NCBI GenBank assembly: GCA_005776725.1
Contig: SXOO01000032.1
Span: 1-64,000 of the forward strand
Length of the DNA: 64,000 nt
From: Pseudomonadota bacterium
GTDB taxonomy: Bacteria; Myxococcota_A; UBA9042; GCA-2863065
Direction of reading: 5' to 3'
Positions within the stretch are counted from its first letter, which is position 1. Each line of letters starts with the position of its first letter. The notes beneath the pieces are model-generated. The model worked only from the letters and a program-made list of their open reading frames with translations, did no database searches and was not told where the DNA came from. Of the stretch, positions 31,369 to 40,502 are shown piece after piece. The position numbers and the translations under genes were made by a program.

Positions 31369-33345
31369 TCACATCGTCGCGAGGTAGGCGGCGAGCGCCG
31401 CCTTGTCGGCGGCAGTCAGCTGCTTCGTGCGGCCCATGGTGTCGCCGCAGAGCTCGACGAGCTGAGCCAACGTGGTGGCGCTCCCGTCGTGAAGGTAGGG
31501 CGCAGAGGCCCACAGGTGTCGCAGCGACGGCGTGTCGAACGCGGTCTTCGTGTCGCCCTTGGCGCCCGTGCCCACTTCGTGACGGACAGCGTCGCCGTGG
31601 TCTCCCGAGTGACAGTTGGAGCAGCCGGTCTCGGCGCTCTCGAAGAGCGCTCTTCCCCGCACCACGCGCGCCCTCTCGGCTTGCGCGGGTCGATCGAGCC
31701 CCGGGAGGTGGTGCGTGATGTAGGTGGCCAGCGCCTTGGTCTCTTTCGGGTCGAGGCCGCCGCCGCCGAGGCGTCCGATGGTCTCGGTCACGTTCTCCTC
31801 GAGGTGGAGCTCCGTGCCCAGCCAGTTGTACGGGCCGGTGCCTTCGAGCCGCCCGGCCAGGATCGGCGTCTGCCGGGGCCCCTCGCCGACGCGCCACACG
31901 AGCCCGTCGTGGCGTCCGTCTGGGTGACAGCCGGCGCACGCGAAGTGAGCGACGCCGCCGACGCGCTCGTCCAATGCGTAGGTGAAGAGCCGGCGGCCGA
32001 GGGCCGCCTCGGCCGACAGCGGATCCTTCGCTACGGCGAAAGTGTCCTCCGCCTTCAGATCGAAGCGAAACTCCTCCTGGAACGCCGAGGCAGCGAGGTC
32101 GATGCGCGAGATCGAGAACCCTTGAGCGTTGTGGACGAAGGCCGTGCGGCCATCCGCGCTCAAGGCCACGCCTCGCGGCGCGTGACCCACTTTCACCCCC
32201 TGAAGGGGCCGCCCGATCGGGTCCGCCGCGCCCGCGTCGAGGGCCGTGACGCGGTCCGAGCCCATCGACACGAGGAGGAGGCGCGCGAAGACCGGATCCA
32301 TCGCCAGCGCGACGGGCTGGGACAGGCGGGCGAGCTCCTCCTCTTCGATGAAGCCGAAGGGGGCCGCGTCTTCCTCCAAGGTGCGGAACTTCTTGTCGCG
32401 GAGCGTCTCGATCTTGACGCCGCGCTCCGCCACCGGGCTGCGCAGCAGCGTCTTGGTGGTGAGATCGAAGGTGGAGACCGTGGCGACGAGGGGGCGAGCG
32501 ACGCCGAGGCCGTAGCCCTGAGCCACGATGGTGGTCTCGGTGGCGCCCACGTCGGCCATCACGTGGGCCACGAACAGCCTCGTGCCACCGGGTGAGACCA
32601 GGGCCGCGGTGGCGTGCACGGCGGCACGGGCGTCGTCCGCGGCCTGCGCGGTTCGTGGGAACCCCGTGCCCCTCGTGGGTAGCTCCAGCGAGTACGCCAC
32701 CTCGCCCTTCGTAAGCGAGACGGCCTCGACCGTGCCCGACAGGAGGTGTGTGACGAAGGCGTGTTGCCCGTCGGGGTGCACCGCGATGGCTGCCGGCCAT
32801 GCGCCCAAGGTGACCCGGAAGCGCTCGGCGAGGTTGGTCGCGTCCAACGCGACCAGCACGCCCTCGGCGGACGCCGTGACGAGTACGGTGGCGCCGTCCG
32901 GCGTGAGCGCCACGGCGTACGGCTCCGCGCCAACCACGGCCCGCCGGGCCACTGCGCCCCGGTGGGGGTCCACGATCACGAGCGTGCGGTCCCCTCGGCA
33001 AGCCACGAAGACCCGACCGTCGGGGCCCGCGACAAGTCGCTCGGGGCGTTGGCCCACGGGTACCGTGTGGCGCACCGTCCCCGCGCCGTCGACCACCACG
33101 ACCGCGTGATTCTCGGTGTCGGCCACCGCCAAGAGCGTTGTCGGCCCAGCGATGCGTGCGATCGAGCTCCCGCTGAGCCACGACGCCGCGGCGGGGACGG
33201 CCAGGCGTTTCACTACGTCGCGCGCCGAGGCAGCGTCGACCTCACGCAGATCGAGCTCTGCCGGGATTCGTTGCGGCAGTGGCACGGGGATCCCGGCAGA
33301 CGCGGTGACAGCGAGAAACGACGCGGCGAGGGCGAGTTGGCGCAT
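31369..33345 (-). CDS. YVTN/WD-like beta-propeller fused to di-haem cytochrome c domain
   Basis: A 658-residue exported protein with a Sec signal (MRQLALAASFLAVTASAG). Residues about 50-430 form a beta-propeller with YVTN-type blades (HAVVVVDGAG, GRVFVACRGD). The C-terminal part resembles MauG/cytochrome c peroxidase: CxxCH haem sites are near residues 467-471 (CAGCH) and 574-578 (CSNCH), with PSLRHLWASAPYLHDGSA near the end as in that family. It is probably a periplasmic electron-transfer enzyme; whether it has peroxidase activity is not known. The ATG is chosen from the signal peptide; the open frame upstream is Arg-rich. Confidence 0.88.
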   Translation of the reverse strand: MRQLALAASFLAVTASAGIPVPLPQRIPAELDLREVDAASARDVVKRLAVPAAASWLSGSSIARIAGPTTLLAVADTENHAVVVVDGAGTVRHTVPVGQRPERLVAGPDGRVFVACRGDRTLVIVDPHRGAVARRAVVGAEPYAVALTPDGATVLVTASAEGVLVALDATNLAERFRVTLGAWPAAIAVHPDGQHAFVTHLLSGTVEAVSLTKGEVAYSLELPTRGTGFPRTAQAADDARAAVHATAALVSPGGTRLFVAHVMADVGATETTIVAQGYGLGVARPLVATVSTFDLTTKTLLRSPVAERGVKIETLRDKKFRTLEEDAAPFGFIEEEELARLSQPVALAMDPVFARLLLVSMGSDRVTALDAGAADPIGRPLQGVKVGHAPRGVALSADGRTAFVHNAQGFSISRIDLAASAFQEEFRFDLKAEDTFAVAKDPLSAEAALGRRLFTYALDERVGGVAHFACAGCHPDGRHDGLVWRVGEGPRQTPILAGRLEGTGPYNWLGTELHLEENVTETIGRLGGGGLDPKETKALATYITHHLPGLDRPAQAERARVVRGRALFESAETGCSNCHSGDHGDAVRHEVGTGAKGDTKTAFDTPSLRHLWASAPYLHDGSATTLAQLVELCGDTMGRTKQLTAADKAALAAYLATM

Positions 33346-33410
33346 GGCGCTCCAAACGCACGAGGCCCGCGAGAGATCTCTCGAGACACCGTTGGTACGC
33401 AGGCCGGCGG

Positions 33411-34715
33411 TCAGGCGCGCCCGAGGATCATGAGGTTGCGGGGCGTGACGCCCTCCGGGCAGAACGTCCCCATCGTGACGTCGAAGCCACGCTCGCGGAG
33501 CCGCTGGGCTCGGTCCTCCACCAGCCACACCTCGAGCGCGCGCCGAAACACGGCACGCACGGGGTCCCGACGGCGCACGGCCTCGAAGCGCGCCACGCCG
33601 GCGGCCTCGAACTCGCCGAGGGCGCCGCGCGGCTTCGGGTGTCCCCCGAGGTCGGCGAAGCGGGAGCAGAAGTCCTCGAACGGCAAGGCGAACCACTGCG
33701 GCGGACAGGCCGGCATGTGCGTGTAGGCGTCGCTCCCGGTCTCCGCGCGTAGCCACTCGTCGAAGCCCAGACGGAACTGCTGGACGCGGTCCACGGCGGC
33801 TGCGTCCCGGCGGCCCGCGTCGCTGGGCGACTCGTGAACCAGCCGGAGATCGTTCGCGTCCAACCTGAGGCCCGCGTCGCGTCCGGCAGCGGACAGCACG
33901 GTCGCCAAGCCGTCGGGGCCGAGCGCCCGTAGGAAGCAGCACGGAGCGATCGCGACGAGCTTCCCGCGGTAGTGCTCGATGAGCGCGCCGTGGAGATCGC
34001 CGCAGGCGTGGAGCGCGACGGCGTCACATCCCGCTTCGGCCAACGCCCGTGCCTCGGCCCCCAAGGCGTCCACGGTGTGGAACATGGCCTTCAACGCAGG
34101 CTTGCCGGGCGCTCCGAAGGCTCCCTTGGCCGACACGAGGCGTTCTCCAGCTCGGCAGAGGGCAGGGTCGTGCTCCACGACCAGCAGCTCGCGCGCGCCT
34201 CGCAGGGTAGCTAGGAGACGACCGAGGTGGGCCTTGCCGCCGCACCAGTCCAGCAGCGGGCGCTGGCCCAGTGGGGGCAGGACCGACGCAAACGCAAGGA
34301 GTTGTGCCTGTTTCTTCCCTGTGATCCCGTCGAGGACCCGGCGGCTCAGGGCTACGCCATCGGTCCCAGCGGCCGTCGCCTGAGGGGTCAGGCGGCCAGA
34401 CCCCGAGTCCTGGGTCTCCACGCTAGCGCGCTCCGACCCCACGTCCTGGGTATGCGCGCTTGCGCGCTTCGACCAGTGGGGCAACGGATCCACGTGCGCC
34501 AGCGCCTTCGCGGCTCGCGCCCAGTCGCGCAACGGTGGGGGGCCCGACAACGCCCACTCGAGCGCGTCGCCGAAGGGCCCGTGCCGGCTGGGCTGCGCAT
34601 CGAGCCACCGCGCCAGCTCCGGCAGCTCCGACTCCCAGGGGAGCGGCAGGCCGTAGAATGCGCGGGGGTGCCAGAGCGGCCGATGTTCCCGCAGGAACTC
34701 GCCCAGCGGCTTCAC
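33411..34715 (-). CDS. SAM-dependent methyltransferase-like protein (PF13679 type)
   Basis: A 434-residue protein. The GTG start overlaps the stop of the U32 gene by four bases (GTGA). The methyltransferase core has LLDWCGGKAHLGRLLA (SAM loop), VVEHDPALC and ALHACGDLH. CFLR and a C-terminal region with WFALPFEDFC follow. Methyltranfer_dom proteins of this sort often modify RNA, and coupling to an RlhA-like gene supports an RNA role, but this is inference. A second protein with the same HACG and PCC motifs is at 59402-60220. Confidence 0.75.
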   Translation of the reverse strand: MKPLGEFLREHRPLWHPRAFYGLPLPWESELPELARWLDAQPSRHGPFGDALEWALSGPPPLRDWARAAKALAHVDPLPHWSKRASAHTQDVGSERASVETQDSGSGRLTPQATAAGTDGVALSRRVLDGITGKKQAQLLAFASVLPPLGQRPLLDWCGGKAHLGRLLATLRGARELLVVEHDPALCRAGERLVSAKGAFGAPGKPALKAMFHTVDALGAEARALAEAGCDAVALHACGDLHGALIEHYRGKLVAIAPCCFLRALGPDGLATVLSAAGRDAGLRLDANDLRLVHESPSDAGRRDAAAVDRVQQFRLGFDEWLRAETGSDAYTHMPACPPQWFALPFEDFCSRFADLGGHPKPRGALGEFEAAGVARFEAVRRRDPVRAVFRRALEVWLVEDRAQRLRERGFDVTMGTFCPEGVTPRNLMILGRA

Positions 34716-37189
34716 GTCCCGAGCACCGCCATGGTCCCTCGGGTCACGCCGAACTGCTCGTGAACACCCACGCGCTCGAGCAACGCGGCGGGGCTGAGCG
34801 TGCCGTCCATGAGCTGGCGCCAGCCCTTCAAGACCCGCTCCGCGTCGCGCGCCCCTTCCCACACCAGCTCCACCCGGAGCCGGGACACGCCCGCCGCCCG
34901 GAGGCGAGCCGCCAGCGCGGGCGCGGACTGCGCCTCAGCGTTGAACACGGTGTTTCGGCACCCGACGTCCACCACGACCGGGTGGACCCGACCCTTCGGA
35001 TCCCTCAGGCCCACCCGGTGGGTCTCGCAGGGCCGCCCGCACGTCTTGAAGTCCCGCCCGGTCGACAGGGTGTGCGCGTAGACGCAGTGCTCCGTGTGGA
35101 ACGTGGGGATGTGGTGGTGAAGCGTCACGGCCACGCGATGCGCGGGCATGGCCCCCACCAGCGCGAAGAGCTGCTCCGAGTCCAGATCGTGAGCGGCGGT
35201 CAGGGTGTCGAGCCCCTGATCCAGCATCAACCGGCCCGTGAGCGCGTTGGTCACGTTCAGAGAGAAGTCGCCGTGCAGCGCCGGGCGCTCCGCGGGGTCC
35301 ATGCGCGAGAAGGTGACCAGGGCGCCGAGGTGTCTCACCAACACGCCGTCTGGCCGCAGGCGGCGCACGCGGGCGTCCACGCCCTCTTCGCCGGGTTTGT
35401 GCACGCGCACCGTCGCGACCACCACCTGTCGACCGGCGGCCCGCACGCGCTCCACGGCGCGGCCGAGGCCCACCATCTCCATCCAGTCGAGCTCGATCTC
35501 CGGGAAGCCAAGGTCCAGCGCCACGTCCAGCTGGGTGTCTGTCCGAACCAGAGGGACCAGCGCCGTGGGGGCTTCGACCCGAGGCTCCGATGCGGAGGCA
35601 GCGAGCATCGCCGTCACGTCACTGATCGCGCGCGGCGCTTCGAGGGCGGCGGTGAGCGAGTCCACCACCGCGCGTCGGAGCACCTTGAGCTCTGAGACCG
35701 GCAGGTGCAGGCCCTCGCCGAGGCCGGTGGTGTCGAGCGAAGCGAGGTCGAAGCGGGTCTCCCCCAGCGCCCCGAGCTTCTCGCGGAGTACGTGGTCGTC
35801 GAGGCCCCGCGACGCGGCAGGTGCGAGGCGCGTGCTGGAGACGGCCTGCGCGCGATGGCCCCGGCAGCGCGCCTTCACCACCAGCGGGGCGCCGGCGGCT
35901 CCCGAGACCGAGAGCTCGAGCGGCAGGCTTCGGCGGAGCGAGCCCGCGTCACGCTTTTGTGCGTCGACCCGCTTCGCGAGGCCGGGGTCGCTGGTGACGA
36001 AGACCCGGTCACCGACGTGTACGGCGCCCAGATCGGGCCCAGGTCGCCCGAAGCCCAGGCGAAGGTCGGACCCCTCCTCCACTCGGAAGACTGGCCCACC
36101 CGGCTCGTTCTCGTGTGGGCGGCCCTGGTCGAAGACCACGCCCATCCCCGGGGTCACGGTGAGGGTGCGCGGCGCGAGGTCTCCGGGACGGGCCTCGCGT
36201 CGGACGACCACGTCGGATCCGTCGACCCGCAGCACGCGTCCCAGGTAGACGCCACGATGCTCTGGGAAGCGCCCCTCCACCAGCGACTGGTGGTCCACGC
36301 CGCGGAGAAAGCCCGGGCTCAGGCCGCGGGAGTAGCCCAGGGCCAGGTTCTCGAGGTCTTGCGCGGGGTTGAACGCGGTGCCGAGGGCGTCCACCGCGCG
36401 CCGATACGCCAGGGTGGCCGAGCCGACGTACAGCGGGCCCTTTTGGCGCCCCTCGATCTTGAGCCCGTGCACCCCGAGGCGCGCGAGCTCGGGTACGGCC
36501 GTGAGCCCCGAGAGGTCCTTTGGCGACAGGAGATACCGGACGTCCCCGAGGTCCTTGATCTCGTCGTCCACGACCAGGTCGTAGGGTAGCCGACACGCCT
36601 GGGCGCACTGCCCGCGGTTGGCGGAGCGGCCGCCCCACGCCTCGCTGGTGAGGCACTGGCCGCTCCAAGACATGCACAAGGCGCCGTGGACGAAGACCTC
36701 GAGCTCGAGCCGTGTACCCGCCGCGAACCGGCCGATCTCCTCCACGGACAGCTCACGCGGCACCACGACCCGGGTGATCCCGAGCGCCTCGCAGAACGCG
36801 GCCGCCTCTGGGCTGGACACGGTCATCTGCGTGCTCGCGTGGACCTCCAGCGTCGGGCAGGTGGCCCGGGCGAGCAACGCGACGGCGGGATCTTGGACGA
36901 TCAACGCGTCGATTCCTGCCACGGCGGCGTCTCGGATCACCGCTGCGACCGCAGGCAATTCGCTCTGGAAGATCAACGTGTTGAGTGTGAGATACGCGCG
37001 GGCGCCGGCGTCGTGGACGAGCCGGACCGTGTCGGCCAACCCCGCGCGCGGGAAGTTGGCGGCGCGAGCCCTGGCGTTGAAGCCATCGTCGAGCCCGAAA
37101 TAGACCGCGTCTGCGCCCGCCGACAGAGCGGCGAGCAGGGACTCGCGGTCGCCAGCAGGTGCGAGAACTTCGGGGCGAGAGACCGGCAT
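34712..37189 (-). CDS. Peptidase U32 family protein (RlhA/YegQ-like)
   Basis: An 825-residue protein with an N-terminal U32 domain: EVLAPAGDRESLLAAL, GADAVYFGL, the signature VFVHGALCMSWSGQC, and a Cys set (GQCAQACR) suited to an iron-sulfur cluster. A second large C-terminal domain with RFDLASLD, DWMEMVG, HTLSTGRDFKTCGRPC and GCRNTVFNAEAQ matches the extended U32 proteins. Although named peptidases, characterised relatives hydroxylate 23S rRNA (RlhA) or tRNA (TrhP). RNA hydroxylation is the favoured role. The downstream methyltransferase-like gene overlaps by four bases. Confidence 0.87.
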   Translation of the reverse strand: MPVSRPEVLAPAGDRESLLAALSAGADAVYFGLDDGFNARARAANFPRAGLADTVRLVHDAGARAYLTLNTLIFQSELPAVAAVIRDAAVAGIDALIVQDPAVALLARATCPTLEVHASTQMTVSSPEAAAFCEALGITRVVVPRELSVEEIGRFAAGTRLELEVFVHGALCMSWSGQCLTSEAWGGRSANRGQCAQACRLPYDLVVDDEIKDLGDVRYLLSPKDLSGLTAVPELARLGVHGLKIEGRQKGPLYVGSATLAYRRAVDALGTAFNPAQDLENLALGYSRGLSPGFLRGVDHQSLVEGRFPEHRGVYLGRVLRVDGSDVVVRREARPGDLAPRTLTVTPGMGVVFDQGRPHENEPGGPVFRVEEGSDLRLGFGRPGPDLGAVHVGDRVFVTSDPGLAKRVDAQKRDAGSLRRSLPLELSVSGAAGAPLVVKARCRGHRAQAVSSTRLAPAASRGLDDHVLREKLGALGETRFDLASLDTTGLGEGLHLPVSELKVLRRAVVDSLTAALEAPRAISDVTAMLAASASEPRVEAPTALVPLVRTDTQLDVALDLGFPEIELDWMEMVGLGRAVERVRAAGRQVVVATVRVHKPGEEGVDARVRRLRPDGVLVRHLGALVTFSRMDPAERPALHGDFSLNVTNALTGRLMLDQGLDTLTAAHDLDSEQLFALVGAMPAHRVAVTLHHHIPTFHTEHCVYAHTLSTGRDFKTCGRPCETHRVGLRDPKGRVHPVVVDVGCRNTVFNAEAQSAPALAARLRAAGVSRLRVELVWEGARDAERVLKGWRQLMDGTLSPAALLERVGVHEQFGVTRGTMAVLGT

Positions 37190-37265
37190 GCGGCCGGAGC
37201 TTACGCGTCCCCCACGGCGGGTCTACAGCGACGCGAGGGTGGGCGCTCGAAGAGCTGCCGCCGCG

Positions 37266-37760
37266 TTAGTGGTGGTGGTGTCCGTGGGCGCCGTGAGCGT
37301 GGCCGTGCGCCTTCTCCTCGGCCGTGGCCGCGCGGACGCTGACCACGACCACGTCGAAGTGCAGGGTCTGACCCGCCAGCGGGTGGTTGAAGTCCACGAA
37401 CACGGTGTCGCCCGAGACGCCAGCGATCCAGATGGGCTGCGGCTGGCCTGCGGGGTTGCGGGTCAGGAACTGCTCGCCGCGCTCGAGCTTGGCGGTGGCG
37501 GGGAACGCCGACCGCGGCACTGCCTGGGGCTGCTCCGTCCGGCGGCCGTAGCCGTCTTCGGGCTGCACCACTTCGGTGAACGCGTCGCCGGCGACCTTGC
37601 CGATGAGGGCGCGCTCGAGCCCGGCCACGATCTGCCCTGTCCCGTGCAGGTACAGGAGCGGCTCGCCCTCTGACTTGTCGAGCGTGGTGCCCATCGAGTC
37701 CTTGAGGGTGTAGTGGAACTCGACGACGCTGCCGTCGCCGACGGCGAGTGAATCAGTCAT
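37266..37760 (-). CDS. slyD: SlyD-type FKBP peptidyl-prolyl isomerase
   Basis: A 164-residue FKBP-type isomerase and chaperone. The FKBP core is split by an insert-in-flap domain as in SlyD (VVEFHYTLKDSMGTTLD, GTGQIVAGLERALIGKVAGD, FVDFNHPLAGQTLHFDV). The C-terminal tail HGHAHGAHGHHHH should bind Ni2+ or Zn2+, a feature linked in SlyD to metallocentre delivery. The gene is isolated between the U32 gene and an outer-membrane protein gene, each about 70 bases away. Confidence 0.93.
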   Translation of the reverse strand: MTDSLAVGDGSVVEFHYTLKDSMGTTLDKSEGEPLLYLHGTGQIVAGLERALIGKVAGDAFTEVVQPEDGYGRRTEQPQAVPRSAFPATAKLERGEQFLTRNPAGQPQPIWIAGVSGDTVFVDFNHPLAGQTLHFDVVVVSVRAATAEEKAHGHAHGAHGHHHH

Positions 37761-37825
37761 GGCGTACGCTTTCGAAGTTTGGTCGGAGAGCGGGTTCAGG
37801 GCCGAGGCAGGCGCCCCGGCGGGGA

Positions 37826-38710
37826 CTACATCGCGAAGCCGTAGGTGACCGACACGGGCACGGTCGCGAAGCTGATGTTCTTTCCGAAGAGGGGGATGCC
37901 GAGCATGGCGTCCTCGCCGAAGGCGCCCAACGTGAGCTTCACGCGGTGTTTGCCGAAGCCCACGCCCACCATCGGGATCACGTGGAACATGTTGATCGTG
38001 GGGTCCTCCCCGTTGATCTGGCCCGCGACGTCGCCGTTCACGCGCAGCGCGCCCTGGTAGAAGAACGCGAGGTCCACTCCGTAGAGCAGCGACACGCCGC
38101 CGAGGCCGACGCTGCCGCCCACGGTGGCGGCCGCGTCCACGACCGTGCCGCTCTGACGGTCTTCCTCGATGTCTGCCGCGTTGCGCACCTCGCGCTCGAG
38201 CGGCAACACCAGGTTAATCCGCGCGCCGAGGGAGAGCATGGGCAGCACGGAGAACCCGACGTTCCCGCCGATATGGAAGGCGTGGTTGTTGTCGCTGGTG
38301 GTGACCTTGTCTTCCTCGAGGTCGCCCGGGTGCTTGCCGAGGTCGAACTTGAAGCCGGCCTCGATGCCCACGTCCACCACGAAGCTCCCCCCCCAGCCGA
38401 CCTTGAGGTCGAGCTCGCTGATGCCGAAGGCGCCCCTGTCCTTCTCTACCCCGCCCACTTCGTAGTTCGGGAAGTCACGGTAGAGGAGGGAGAGCTCCGC
38501 GCCCGCGTAGAGCCCGGCGAAGAAGGTGTAGTCCGCCGCGATGTTGACGGGAACCAGCGTCTCCTGGACCGGCCGATCGATCGAGTCGCGGTCGCCGTCG
38601 TTGTCGAAGGCCTCGGACAGCGGCTGATAGCCCACGGTGAGCCGGGCATTGAGCTGGGCGGAGGCCGTGCCAGCGAGGCACAAGCCGAGGACGAGGATAC
38701 GGGTAATCAT
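37826..38710 (-). CDS. Outer-membrane beta-barrel-like protein
   Basis: A 294-residue exported protein with a Sec signal (MITRILVLGLCLAGTASAQ) and AGGAG nine bases upstream of ATG 38710. The mature chain alternates amphipathic beta strands (LNARLTVGYQPL, YAGAELSLLY, GFSVLPMLSLGARINLVLPL) and ends in VSVTYGFAM, close to the aromatic-terminal signature of outer-membrane barrels. Its size suits a 10-12-stranded barrel. The ligand is unknown. The 158 bp upstream shows no recognisable site. Confidence 0.75.
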   Translation of the reverse strand: MITRILVLGLCLAGTASAQLNARLTVGYQPLSEAFDNDGDRDSIDRPVQETLVPVNIAADYTFFAGLYAGAELSLLYRDFPNYEVGGVEKDRGAFGISELDLKVGWGGSFVVDVGIEAGFKFDLGKHPGDLEEDKVTTSDNNHAFHIGGNVGFSVLPMLSLGARINLVLPLEREVRNAADIEEDRQSGTVVDAAATVGGSVGLGGVSLLYGVDLAFFYQGALRVNGDVAGQINGEDPTINMFHVIPMVGVGFGKHRVKLTLGAFGEDAMLGIPLFGKNISFATVPVSVTYGFAM

Positions 38711-38868
38711 CTGTGCTGCTCCTGAGTTCGCGCCCGTGAGGGTCGACTCGAAGTGGTGCTCTGGCAACTTCTCATCCCGAGTCATGCCGTTCGGGGCTCC
38801 GCGGCGGCCGTCCGAACGGCTGTGAGACGCTTGGGGCGGGTCAAGTTCAAATGTGGGGCGATAGCAAC

Positions 38869-39453
38869 CTATGGGCAAGAACCTGGCGGCATCGCCTTGA
38901 CCAGCTCGGGGGCCTGGTTCTGTCGCGCCGCGTGAAACGCCGAGAGGGCGGCCTCGTCGTAGCAGTCGAGCAGGAGCCGGTGGCCCCACGCGAGCGCGGC
39001 GAACGGCTTCCCGAGTCCGGTATACGGTGTGACGATCACGTTGCCGCCGAGAGAGGTGGCCAGGGCTTCGAGGGGCCCCGTGTCGCAGTCGCAGTCGTGC
39101 AGGAAGACCACGCCACCGTGCTCCAGGTTGTGGACGAAGTTGCGAGCAGCCACGGGCACTTCGTGTGCGCCCCATCGCGCCCAGCAGCCGTCGTGCGAGC
39201 CCCCGACCGGCGGCGCGTCGTCGTAGTCGATGGGGATGCTCGCGGCCACGTGCTTGGCCTCCCCGTACTCGAGGCGCGTGGCAGCACAGCCGCACGTGGC
39301 GGTGCACTCTTCGGCCTCGGTCAGCGTGGGGGCCACGGCCACTCGCACTTCTTCGGCGACGTCGCTGGACGCGTCAGAGCTGGCGGAGACGGTGTCCGCA
39401 GAGCAGCTGAGCAGCCCGAGGAGGAGGAAGCAGCGGAGGGTGTGGCGTCGCAC
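38869..39453 (-). CDS. DUF3105 lipoprotein
   Basis: A 194-residue putative lipoprotein. The GTG start gives a short signal with lipobox GLLSC. The DUF3105 core is visible as PPVGGSHDGCWARWG and NFVHNLEHGGVVFLHDC, with conserved His and Cys residues and CDCD immediately after. The family is widespread in Myxococcota and Actinobacteria and of unknown function; the His/Cys pattern suggests metal binding. It diverges from the GNAT gene at 39512. Confidence 0.85.
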   Translation of the reverse strand: MRRHTLRCFLLLGLLSCSADTVSASSDASSDVAEEVRVAVAPTLTEAEECTATCGCAATRLEYGEAKHVAASIPIDYDDAPPVGGSHDGCWARWGAHEVPVAARNFVHNLEHGGVVFLHDCDCDTGPLEALATSLGGNVIVTPYTGLGKPFAALAWGHRLLLDCYDEAALSAFHAARQNQAPELVKAMPPGSCP

Positions 39454-39511
39454 GCGCGCATCATGCGTGCCATTGCACCCGAGCTCAACCCGCGCCAGAG
39501 TCTGCCGACCT

Positions 39512-40006
39512 ATGGTGATTCGCCTCGCAGAGCCCGCAGACCTCCCGGCCATAGCGGCGATCTACGATCCGGAGGTCTTGGGGTCCACGGTGACTCTCGA
39601 GACCGTCGTCCGGTCGCCTGAGGAATACCGCGCCTGGCTCCGCGCCCACCCGCCGGCGCGACACCCGGTGTTCGTGGCGGACGTGGCTGGCCAGGTGGTG
39701 GGCTGGGCGTCGCTCACCGCCTTCTCGCCGCGGCCGGGGTACGACCGGTGCGCCGAGGTGTCGGTCTATATCCACGCAGCCCACCGCGGTTGCGGTCACG
39801 GCCGCGCCTTGCTTCAGCACCTGGTGGCCGTGGCCCCGAGTTGCGGCGTGCTGCACCTCCTCGCGCGCATCGAGGGCAGCGCGAAGCCGTCGCTCGCGCT
39901 GCACGCCGCGGCGGGCTTCGAGCGAGTGGGAACTCTTCGGCGCGTGGGCGAGAAGCTCGGCCGCGTGGTGGACGTGGTGCTCATGGAGCGCGTGCTCGAC
40001 GCCTGA
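39512..40006 (+). CDS. GNAT N-acetyltransferase (phosphinothricin acetyltransferase-like)
   Basis: A 164-residue acyltransferase. The order MVIRLAEPADLPAIAAIYDPEV, ETVVRSPEEYRAWL, VGWASLTAFSPRPGY, EVSVYIHAAHRGCGHGRALLQHL (acetyl-CoA loop) and LHAAAGFERVGTLRRVG is that of the PAT/MnaT group, which acetylates small amines such as phosphinothricin or methionine derivatives. Loop residues R-x-x-G-x-G/A are present as RGCGHG. Its stop overlaps the ATG of the next gene (TGATG). Confidence 0.9.
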   Translation: MVIRLAEPADLPAIAAIYDPEVLGSTVTLETVVRSPEEYRAWLRAHPPARHPVFVADVAGQVVGWASLTAFSPRPGYDRCAEVSVYIHAAHRGCGHGRALLQHLVAVAPSCGVLHLLARIEGSAKPSLALHAAAGFERVGTLRRVGEKLGRVVDVVLMERVLDA

Positions 40007-40500
40007 TGCATCCGGCAGCCCAGACGGATCAAGCGATTCTGGCGGAGGTCGACCTGCGGTTCGGCCGCGTCTCCGGACCCGGCGGTCAACACCGCAACAA
40101 GACCGAGTCGGCGGCTTATCTCCATCACCGACCCACGGGGCTCATCGGGCAGGCCACCGAGCGGCGCTCGCAGGCCGAGAATCGCCGCGTCGCGCTGGAC
40201 CGCCTCCGTCGCGCGCTTGCCGTGGCGATCCGAACCGAGCGGCAGGAGGTCTCGCCGTTGTGGGCCTCGCGTCGACGTGGCAGCCGCATCGCGTGTAACC
40301 CCGAGCACGTCGACTACCCGGCCCTGCTCGCCGAGGCGTTGGACCAGCTCGCGGCCGCGGGCTGGGATCCACGCGGCGCGTCGATGGTGCTGGGGGTGAG
40401 CGCCACGCAGCTCGTGCGGCTCGTGGCGGATCACCCGCCGGCCCTCGAGCTCCTGAACCAAGAACGCGTCCACCGCGGGCTGCACCCGCTGAAGGGCTGA
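40006..40500 (+). CDS. Peptide chain release factor-like protein (GGQ domain)
   Basis: A 164-residue protein with the class I release factor domain only. SGPGGQHRNKTESA contains the GGQ that triggers peptidyl-tRNA hydrolysis, followed by TGLIGQATERRSQAENRR and LDRLRRALAVA. It lacks the stop-codon recognition domains and also the basic tail typical of ArfB. The C-terminal 60 residues (GWDPRGASMVLGVSATQLVRL) look like a helix-turn-helix add-on. A ribosome rescue role is inferred. It is coupled to the GNAT gene by a one-base overlap. Confidence 0.85.
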   Translation: MHPAAQTDQAILAEVDLRFGRVSGPGGQHRNKTESAAYLHHRPTGLIGQATERRSQAENRRVALDRLRRALAVAIRTERQEVSPLWASRRRGSRIACNPEHVDYPALLAEALDQLAAAGWDPRGASMVLGVSATQLVRLVADHPPALELLNQERVHRGLHPLKG

Positions 40501-40502
40501 CC

